Below are positions 43,922 to 50,402 of a stretch of DNA of 55,236 nt, one piece after another. The position numbers were made by a program, and so were the translations under genes. Within the stretch, counting starts at the first letter, position 1, and each line of letters opens with the position of its first letter. Source of the DNA: Anaerolineae bacterium (lineage in GTDB: Bacteria; Chloroflexota; Anaerolineae; 4572-78; J111); contig JAFGDY010000296.1 of the NCBI GenBank assembly GCA_016931895.1, positions 1-55,236 of the forward strand, in the 5' to 3' direction. The notes below the pieces were generated by a model that made no database searches, was not told the origin of the DNA, and saw nothing but the letters and a program-made list of their open reading frames with translations.

Positions 43922-46505
43922 CGGTTATTCGCCGTCCGTTTCCCGTTTCAGTTTTTTTGTTTCAGGCCTGGCTAAGGCAGGCTGGTTTATTGCCCTGGCC
44001 CTCTTTCTCCTGGCCTTCCTCCCCCGCGTGCTGGACCTGGACCGCTTCCTCACCCCCGACGAATTCCTATGGGTGGATCGCTCCCGCAATTTTTTAGCCG
44101 GGCTGACCAACCCGGCTTACCAATGCGACACCCGGGTTGAAAAATGGGCCTTCACCGAGGGCCTGGCCTGCACGCTGCGCACCGGCCACCCCGGCGTGAC
44201 CACCATGTGGAGCGGCAGCTTTGGCTTTTTGCTGCGCTGGCTGGCAGATGGCCGGCCCGAATCCTTGCATGATTACGTGGTGGCCGTCTCTACCAACCCC
44301 CTGGACCCCACCTTTATTGCCCCGGAACGGCTGGGCATTGTTTTGTTGACCTCCTTGGGCGTGGTGGTCTTTTATGTGTTGGCTCGCCGCCTGTTTGGAC
44401 CGGCTGTGGCTCTGGTGGCCGCCGCGCTGTTGGCCCTCAACCCCTTTCACGTGGCCTATTCCCGCGTGATCCACCACGACGCCCTCAGTACCACGTTTAT
44501 GCTTCTGTCTGTGCTGTGCGCCTTTATCTATTGGGGAGAACGGCAGGGGCGGGGCTGGTTGGCATTATCCGGCCTGCTGGCCGGTTTTGCCTTTTTGAGT
44601 AAACTCTCCTCCCTGTTTCTGATGCCCTTTATCGCCCTCATCGGCCTCTGGTTTTTTGTTTCCCATTGGCGGCAGATTGCCAAAAAGCCATCCTCTCTCC
44701 TCTCTCCTCTCTCCTCTCTCGTGCTGGATGGTCTGCTCTGGTTTGCCGTAACCGTCGCCGTTGTCTTCATTTTTTGGCCCGCCATGTGGGTCATCCCTGT
44801 GGAAACCTTGCAAACCGCTTTTGCCCTGGGGTTTCAGTATAGCACCGGCCCGCACGCTAAAGGCGTTTTCTTTTTAGGCGAAAGTGTGGCGGACCCCGGC
44901 CCCTGGTTCTATCCGGTTACCTGGCTTTACCACACCTCGCCGTTGGTGATGTTGGGCCTGGTTGGCGGGGCGGTAGTCTGGCTCTTCAATAGGTGGCGCA
45001 ATAAATCGCCCAAACAGGCAGAAAGCCAACAGGCCATACCTGGCCAGTCAACCTTCACCCGTTACCTGCCCCTTATCCTGCTCTTCATCTTGGGTTACTA
45101 CTTGCTCATGACCATCGGCGAGAAAAAGCAGGAGCGTTATTTCCTGCCCGTCTACCCCTGGTTCGATCTCATCGCCGCTGCCGGTTTGGTTTCTATGGCC
45201 ACTTCTCTATACCTAAAACGCAATACGCCACGCGCAATACGCCATCCCCTCATCCTGCTCCTCATCATCCTGCTGACCAACGGCTATCTGCTTGCCTCCA
45301 CTTTTCCCTACTACTTTACCTACTATAACCCCCTGCTGGGTGGTATCAAGAGCGCGGCTAGGGTCATTACCATTGGCTGGGGCGAAGGGCTAAACCTGGC
45401 CGCCGATTATCTCAACACCCATGTTGACCCCGCCCAAACCCGCGTGGCCAGTTGGTACGAATCCACCTTTGTCCCCTATTATCACGGCCCTTCCATCAGT
45501 TACTCCAAAGAAAAAGGCAAAGCCCTGGCCGGGGATTACGTTATCTTTTACGTCAATCAGACGCAGCGGGAGTACCCGGATGAGATAATGTTTGATTATT
45601 TTGAGAGTCGTTTTGAGCCGGAAAAGGTCATCTTGCTGCAAGGCCTGGATTACGCCTGGATTTACCCCAGCCTGGGCGTTGACCATTACCTTCAAGATCA
45701 AACCTACACCGGCATTGCCTCCTTGCTGGCCTGGCAGTGGGCCGCGGGTGATGAGGCCCCTCTTCTGCCCGGCCAATCCGCCGAATTTGAACTTTATTGG
45801 GAATATCTGGGCAAAAAACCGGACGAGACCTTCTTTTTCCGCCTGGTTGACGCACAAGGGCGGGCCTGGGCCGAGGGTCTGAGTGAAGTGGCGGCCGGCC
45901 AGAATCCGCCTGTGGCCCGGTGGCGCGAGGGCGAAATCATTTATGAACGGGGCGCGCTGCCCCTGCCGGCCGACCTCCCGCCCGGCCAATACCGGCTGCA
46001 AATCGGCTTTTATACCAGGGCGCCGGCTGTAACCGAGGGCGAACTTCTCTTTACCGTTCCCGACGAGGAAGCCTTGCTTACGATTGGCCACGCCGGGCCG
46101 GCGGATTATAAGCTACCGGCCGTGGCTGTCCCTATTGACCAACCCCTGGGCCACTCCCTGACTCTCTTGGGCGCGGCCTGGCCCACCGACGCCCTCTCGC
46201 CGGAGACCATCATTCCGTTGGACCTCTACTGGCGGGTGGAGCGGCCTCTCCCGGCCCAGACCAAACTGCACGTAGGGCTAATGACCGAAGGGGGCGAGGC
46301 CCAACAAGCCTGGTTTGATCTGACCCTGGCCGAAACGTTCAATCTTGACCAAACCACCTGGCAGCCCGGCGATATTGTCCACACCCACTGGCCGCTTGAT
46401 TTACTGCCCGGCGCGCCTCCTGGCGTTTATTCCTTTGAATTGGTTTTAGCTGAAAATCTCGCGAAAACGGTTGCCTGCGGGAAGGTGAGGCTTGAGGAGC
46501 GGTGA
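43908..46505 (+). CDS. GT-C glycosyltransferase with two beta-sandwich modules (G)
   Basis: An 865-residue member of the A/B/D/F subgroup and the best preserved one. Acidic motif FLTPDEFLWVDRSRNFL, then RTGHPGVTTMWSGSFG, FWPAMWVIPVETLQ, ADPGPWFYPVTWLYHTSP and PYYFTYYNPLLGG with IGWGEGLNLAADYLN. Two modules close it (FELYWEYLG, PADLPPGQYRLQIGFY; then LDLYWRVE, PPGVYSFELVL). 7-base arrays lie at 44694 and 45215. The start is the ATG at 43908, inside the previous gene's end; a TTG eight codons upstream is also in frame. Possible last gene of the glycan block. Confidence 0.9.
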   Translation: MTSPNGYSPSVSRFSFFVSGLAKAGWFIALALFLLAFLPRVLDLDRFLTPDEFLWVDRSRNFLAGLTNPAYQCDTRVEKWAFTEGLACTLRTGHPGVTTMWSGSFGFLLRWLADGRPESLHDYVVAVSTNPLDPTFIAPERLGIVLLTSLGVVVFYVLARRLFGPAVALVAAALLALNPFHVAYSRVIHHDALSTTFMLLSVLCAFIYWGERQGRGWLALSGLLAGFAFLSKLSSLFLMPFIALIGLWFFVSHWRQIAKKPSSLLSPLSSLVLDGLLWFAVTVAVVFIFWPAMWVIPVETLQTAFALGFQYSTGPHAKGVFFLGESVADPGPWFYPVTWLYHTSPLVMLGLVGGAVVWLFNRWRNKSPKQAESQQAIPGQSTFTRYLPLILLFILGYYLLMTIGEKKQERYFLPVYPWFDLIAAAGLVSMATSLYLKRNTPRAIRHPLILLLIILLTNGYLLASTFPYYFTYYNPLLGGIKSAARVITIGWGEGLNLAADYLNTHVDPAQTRVASWYESTFVPYYHGPSISYSKEKGKALAGDYVIFYVNQTQREYPDEIMFDYFESRFEPEKVILLQGLDYAWIYPSLGVDHYLQDQTYTGIASLLAWQWAAGDEAPLLPGQSAEFELYWEYLGKKPDETFFFRLVDAQGRAWAEGLSEVAAGQNPPVARWREGEIIYERGALPLPADLPPGQYRLQIGFYTRAPAVTEGELLFTVPDEEALLTIGHAGPADYKLPAVAVPIDQPLGHSLTLLGAAWPTDALSPETIIPLDLYWRVERPLPAQTKLHVGLMTEGGEAQQAWFDLTLAETFNLDQTTWQPGDIVHTHWPLDLLPGAPPGVYSFELVLAENLAKTVACGKVRLEER
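44694..44721 (+). repeat. In-frame 7-base tandem array (TCTCTCC)
   Basis: TCTCTCC three times then TCTCTCG, encoding SLLSPLSSL in a loop. The same unit occurs at 39111. Confidence 0.88.
45215..45249 (+). repeat. In-frame 7-base tandem array (AATACGC)
   Basis: AAAACGC, AATACGC, CACGCGC, AATACGC, CATCCCC, encoding KRNTPRAIRHP in the loop homologous to the arrays at 38221 and 42634. Confidence 0.82.
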
Positions 46506-46618
46506 GGGAAGGTTCGCTTATAAATTACGCCCCTCCTGACTATTGTGGTAGAATGAACATGCAAGCTGCCGGACGTGAGCGATAGCGTCCGCGCCAAAGG
46601 CGTGAGCGAGGAAACCTT

Positions 46619-47605
46619 ATGCCCACAAATCTTCCGCCGGAGTATTTTGAAGCAGACCGAAAGTATCGCGCGGCCACGTCGCCCCCGGAGAAGATTGCCT
46701 GCCTGGAAGAACTGATCAGCACCATCCCCAAACACAAGGGCACCGATAAACTCCGGGCCGACTTGCGCCGACGACTCTCCAAGTTAAAATCCTCAGCCCA
46801 GGCCAAAAAGGCCACGGGCAAGCGCGAAACAACGTTTCACTTTGACAAAGAGGGTGCGGGCCAGGTGGCCATTATTGGCCCGCCCAATGTGGGCAAATCC
46901 ACGCTGCTGGCGGCGCTGACCAATGCTACCCCGGAAATTGCCGACTTTCCCCACACCACCTGGCAGCCTACCCCCGGCATGCTGCCCCTGGACAACGTTC
47001 AGGTGCAATTAATAGACACCCCACCCCTGAGCCGCGATTTTGTTGAGCCGGAGTTGTTTGAATTGATCAAAAGAGCGGACCTGGTTTTGCTGATGGTGGA
47101 TTTGCAGGCCGACCCCATTCACCAACTTGAAGATACCCTTGCTTTTTTGGCGGAACATCACCTGGCCCCGCGTCGCCTGCAAAAAAAATATGCCGGACAA
47201 CGGCGTTTTACCTTTGTGTCCCTGTTAGTGCTGGTCAACAAAAATGACGACGAAACTTCTGATGAAGATTTTGAGATTTTCTGCCAACTGCTTGAAGACG
47301 ACTGGCCCTTGCTGCCTATTTCTGCCGCCACCGGCCGCCACTTTGACCTTTTGCAGCAGCGGATTTTTGCTGGCCTGGAGATCATTCGCGTTTATTCCCG
47401 GCCGCCCGGCAAAGAGCCAGACTTCACCACGCCCTTTGTCTTAAAAAAAGGGAGCACGGTGGAAGAGTTTGCCGGGAAGGTCCACCAGGATTTTGTGAAG
47501 AATCTAAAAAACGCCCGTATCTGGGGCCAGGGCGTTTACGACGGCCAACTGGTGCGGCGGGATCACGTTTTACACGATGGTGACGTGGTTGAACTGCATA
47601 TTTGA
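46619..47605 (+). CDS. DRG/Obg-like GTPase with C-terminal TGS domain
   Basis: A 328-residue P-loop GTPase. A helical N-terminus of about 75 residues is followed by GPPNVGKST (87-95), the switch region FPHTTWQPTPG, LIDTPPLS (G3) and LVLVNKNDDE (G4). SAATG is the G5 motif. Residues about 265-328 form a TGS domain ending GDVVELHI. The layout matches the DRG-type family, thought to act on ribosomes or translation. GAGG lies eight bases before the ATG. A TAGAAT at 46549-46554 could be its -10 box, without a clear -35. The 113-base leader contains a GGACG/CGTCC hairpin. No link to the glycan genes is evident. Confidence 0.9.
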   Translation: MPTNLPPEYFEADRKYRAATSPPEKIACLEELISTIPKHKGTDKLRADLRRRLSKLKSSAQAKKATGKRETTFHFDKEGAGQVAIIGPPNVGKSTLLAALTNATPEIADFPHTTWQPTPGMLPLDNVQVQLIDTPPLSRDFVEPELFELIKRADLVLLMVDLQADPIHQLEDTLAFLAEHHLAPRRLQKKYAGQRRFTFVSLLVLVNKNDDETSDEDFEIFCQLLEDDWPLLPISAATGRHFDLLQQRIFAGLEIIRVYSRPPGKEPDFTTPFVLKKGSTVEEFAGKVHQDFVKNLKNARIWGQGVYDGQLVRRDHVLHDGDVVELHI

Positions 47606-47634
47606 ATTATCGCCGCAGTACAGTGATGGATAGA

Positions 47635-47769
47635 GCCTGTCTGAAAAGCCTGATATAGGCTCCATGTCATTTCGAGCATAGCGAGAAATCCCTACGGTGT
47701 GAAGTTTTCTGGCGAGATTCCAGAGATTTCTCGGCCTATGGCCTCGAAATGACATGCTTTTCAGACGGC
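47635..47769. repeat. Large palindromic REP-like element between convergent genes
   Basis: Nested inverted repeats: GTCTGAAAAGC (47639-47649) with GCTTTTCAGAC (47756-47766), ATGTCATTTCGAG (47664-47676) with CTCGAAATGACAT (47743-47755), and CGAGAAATC (47682-47690) with GATTTCTCG (47725-47733). It fills the gap between the GTPase and DUF1349 genes and may act as a two-way terminator. It resembles the dispersed repeat family of 'CATTGCGAG..AATCTC' palindromes known in many bacteria. Confidence 0.85.
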
Positions 47770-47780
47770 TTCTTAGGCGC

Positions 47781-48380
47781 TCAAGCCCAGTCGCTTTCCT
47801 CAATTTGGAGCAGGAGAAACCTGCACCTGAAGCCTGCCCCAATAGGGCTACAGGCATACACCCCCACTTCCAGGCTGGGGGGACAATAGTGCAAGTGAGC
47901 AACGCGCATCTGTTGCCACGCTGCGCCGTCAAAAGAACTTTCAATCAAAAAGTCTTCCCCTTTTTTGTTCAGGCGATACCACATGGCGGTGGTGGCGGCC
48001 GGAATATCTTGCGTGGCCCAATCTGAAAAGCCTAAATTGGTGACCACCGACCCCAACCGGCTGATAGCGGCATCTTCATATTCCACGGAGGTTTTGAGCC
48101 AATGCCGGTTATCGGCCCGGACCATCAGGCCGCCCTGGTCGTATTGGTTCTGGGGTTCAAATTCCACGTGCGTGGTGATGGCAAAATCACCTTCCAGCCG
48201 GGTGAACAAACAGTGCCCATCGTCCCTGGAAAAACCGTAATGCGTTTTTTGCCAGAAGTCGGTTTTTTCATTGGTGTAGATTTCTAAACCCGCTCCCACG
48301 CTGTATTTTTCCGGCTCATTGAACCAGTAAAAGCCGGGGGGTATGTTTGGCTGCAAAAACTTCTCTGTGATTTTCTTCAT
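47781..48380 (-). CDS. DUF1349 domain protein
   Basis: A 199-residue protein that is a single DUF1349 domain, a concanavalin-like beta-jelly-roll. Typical segments are DFWQKTHYGFSRDDGH, FEPQNQYDQGGLMVRADN and LKTSVEYEDA. No signal peptide; the ligand is unknown, often presumed a carbohydrate. AAGGTGG precedes the start, which overlaps the stop of the cupin-DUF952 gene (ATGA), so the two are translated together. Ends against the palindromic element. Confidence 0.88.
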   Translation of the reverse strand: MKKITEKFLQPNIPPGFYWFNEPEKYSVGAGLEIYTNEKTDFWQKTHYGFSRDDGHCLFTRLEGDFAITTHVEFEPQNQYDQGGLMVRADNRHWLKTSVEYEDAAISRLGSVVTNLGFSDWATQDIPAATTAMWYRLNKKGEDFLIESSFDGAAWQQMRVAHLHYCPPSLEVGVYACSPIGAGFRCRFLLLQIEESDWA

Positions 48381-49099
48381 GGTTCCACCTTAGCTTTACT
48401 CCCAATCTCCGGCGGCAGGCTGAACGTTCCATCCGGGTTGGGCTTAAAAGTGACCACTTGCTGTATGGCCTCAATATTTAACCCCCCATAAACGTGCGGA
48501 AAGAAAACGCCGCTCCCGGTCAGGTCTTCATACCGCACCGGGGCCTGAACCGCCCCCGGTTCAATACACAGCAACACCAGATCGTCTTCTCCCCGGTAGT
48601 AGTGATTGCCTACATCCTCAATTTGGTCGGCCTCGCAGCAGTGGATGAAGCCTTCTGCCTCAAATCCGGCCGGTTGGTAACAATCGTTCTGCAATCCTTG
48701 TTCCCACGCTTTATATTTAGCTATATGATAGATCATCGGCTCAGGGAAAAAATGCTCGGCACACTGCTCTGCCTCCCGCTCAAAGGCAGGGGTGTGCAGC
48801 AAGAGCAATTCCACGGGGATGTTTGTTTTGTTCACGTAGGCAAATTTGTGTCCCTGTTGCACCAGGCCCACATCCCCTTCAACCAAAAGGTGAATGTCAT
48901 CATCCAACAAAAAATGAAGCTGGCCGGATATGAGGTAGTAGAACTTGTCGGAGCGGGTGGACCAGGCCCGGACATGCCTGGCCCCGGGCGGCACTTGAAT
49001 CCGGGCCACAGACGAGCTTGTGTTTTGGCCGGCGGTGAAATCGCGGATGGTCAAACCTTCCCATTCATGGGGGGGTGTAGCGTCTGTTTTTAAAATCAT
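48377..49099 (-). CDS. Cupin and DUF952 fusion protein
   Basis: A 240-residue two-domain protein. Residues about 1-110 form a cupin (RIQVPPGARHVRAWSTRSDKF? fold with the second motif EGDVGLVQQGHKFAYVN). Residues about 120-230 are a DUF952 domain (MIYHIAKYKAWEQG, EGFIHCCEADQI, FFPHVYGGLN). Both are usually separate proteins. The start at 49099 is fixed by AAGGAG nine bases upstream; the open frame to 49126 has no ribosome site. The substrate is unknown. Coupled to the DUF1349 gene. Confidence 0.85.
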   Translation of the reverse strand: MILKTDATPPHEWEGLTIRDFTAGQNTSSSVARIQVPPGARHVRAWSTRSDKFYYLISGQLHFLLDDDIHLLVEGDVGLVQQGHKFAYVNKTNIPVELLLLHTPAFEREAEQCAEHFFPEPMIYHIAKYKAWEQGLQNDCYQPAGFEAEGFIHCCEADQIEDVGNHYYRGEDDLVLLCIEPGAVQAPVRYEDLTGSGVFFPHVYGGLNIEAIQQVVTFKPNPDGTFSLPPEIGSKAKVEP

Positions 49100-49146
49100 C
49101 AAACGGTTCTCCTTGTTGTCAGACATCTGCCGGGAAATAATTCAGG

Positions 49147-49181
49147 ATACGTGTTGCGTATTGCGTGTTTTGTGTTTTTAT
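49147..49181. repeat. Intergenic 7-base array (TTGCGTA)
   Basis: ATACGTG, TTGCGTA, TTGCGTG, TTTTGTG, TTTTTAT. It is the complement-strand form of the TACGCAA family and lies between the sortase and cupin genes. Confidence 0.68.
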
Positions 49182-49202
49182 TGATATGGCCTCCAAAAAA
49201 TT

Positions 49203-50249
49203 CTACTGGACCAATACCGGCCTGGCCACAACTATAACGCGGTGGGTATTATTGCTATAAGGCCAGCAGGTCACCAGGGTGAGGCGTTCTTCATTAAAGG
49301 GGCCAATCCACTTGGCGTTGGCCCGGCGAACCGATTCAGACTCGCCTTTGTCTTTGAGGATGAATTTGTCATTGACCATATAATCGTAACGTTGTTCACC
49401 CACGTACAGGCTCACCAGGTCGCCCACTTCCAGGTCAACAATATAGCGAAACACTTCGCCCTTGATGTTGTGGTGGCCGGATAAAACAATATTGCCTGCC
49501 TGGCCCGGCAGCATTGAGTTTTTATGCCAGCCGGCGGCGTAATCGGCCACGGTCCACACGTTGGTGGCTACCCCGTCCTGGATAACTTCTGTCCAGCCCG
49601 TTTCCACCACCGGCGAGTCCAGGCCAATGCTCTCGGCCACAATCCGGGTGGGAGGGGCCAGGGCCGCAGTTGTTTCCCCAACCGGCCCAACCGCCCCCGG
49701 TTGGGCCGGCGGCTCCTCCTCGGTCACAACCACCAGGGGATTATCGGCCAAAGAGGGGACGTCTGTTTCTAGGGCTACCTCAACGGGTAGAGTTGTTGGC
49801 TGCGTCTCAATTGTCGGAACAATTTCTGCCGGGGGTGTTGCTGCGGCCATGGGTGTCTCAAACCGGGGGTCCACTTCATCTTCAAGAAGCGGGGGTTGGG
49901 TAGGGTTGTTTTCCGGTGTTTGGCCGGGCAAAGTGGTGGGGATAGGTTCCGGTTCAGCGGTAGGCCCGGCGCTGTTTGTTTCAGCCGCCACCGCCAGGGC
50001 AGGGGCCTCGGTGGGGCTGGGTTGAACCGGCAGCGTATCCGGCTCTTCTATGACCGGGGCTTCCACAATCCGGGCGGGCGGATTGTAAAGCTCGGCTTGC
50101 TGTTGGTAAAATGTCCAGCCGCCCCAGGCCATAATGAGCAGGCCAGCCCCTATCAGGGCCAGGCCCACAAATTGCCATATTTTTGCTTGAATTGAACGCA
50201 TTGGCTGCCACTCTGGTGGTTTTGGAAATTGGGTGTAGTTTTTGTTCAC
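49203..50249 (-). CDS. Sortase (class D/E-like transpeptidase)
   Basis: A 348-residue sortase. One N-terminal membrane anchor (about 24-45) precedes a 140-residue linker rich in Pro, Thr and Glu, and then the catalytic domain from about 205. IVLSGHHN carries the catalytic His (H259 or H260), TLVTCWPY holds Cys328, and THRVIVVAR gives Arg337. Sortases attach or process surface proteins with a C-terminal sorting signal. No protein in the window has an obvious LPXTG-like tail. The start is a GTG at 50249; ATG at 50201 is the alternative. It has its own promoter, divergent from the next gene. Confidence 0.9.
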   Translation of the reverse strand: MNKNYTQFPKPPEWQPMRSIQAKIWQFVGLALIGAGLLIMAWGGWTFYQQQAELYNPPARIVEAPVIEEPDTLPVQPSPTEAPALAVAAETNSAGPTAEPEPIPTTLPGQTPENNPTQPPLLEDEVDPRFETPMAAATPPAEIVPTIETQPTTLPVEVALETDVPSLADNPLVVVTEEEPPAQPGAVGPVGETTAALAPPTRIVAESIGLDSPVVETGWTEVIQDGVATNVWTVADYAAGWHKNSMLPGQAGNIVLSGHHNIKGEVFRYIVDLEVGDLVSLYVGEQRYDYMVNDKFILKDKGESESVRRANAKWIGPFNEERLTLVTCWPYSNNTHRVIVVARPVLVQ

Positions 50250-50282
50250 AATGTTGTTTGCCTTTTTGGCCCATCCGCAGTT

Positions 50283-50311
50283 ATGGTATCTTTGTCATTC
50301 GATTCTGTCAA
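50283..50311 (-). promoter_or_regulatory. Promoter for the sortase gene (leftward)
   Basis: On the minus strand TTGACA (50311-50306), 17 bases, TACCAT (50288-50283). Perfect -35, four of six at -10. Confidence 0.58.
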
Positions 50312-50359
50312 AAGAGACTTAAAACAAAATGAATGAAGTTGAGCCGATGGCCCAACCTT

Positions 50360-50388
50360 TTGACAAAGCCGGTTCTCTTTGATATAGT
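50360..50388 (+). promoter_or_regulatory. Strong promoter for the DUF2723 GT-C gene
   Basis: TTGACA (50360-50365), 17 bases and TATAGT (50383-50388). The predicted start of RNA is near 50395, eight bases ahead of the ATG, so the mRNA would be nearly leaderless. Confidence 0.72.
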
Positions 50389-50402
50389 ACGGCCCTCTTC
50401 TT

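Noticed and set aside
46558-46618. Riboswitch or RNA gene in the GTPase leader
   Set aside because: Only one short hairpin (GGACG/CGTCC) is visible and no known RNA motif can be recognised.
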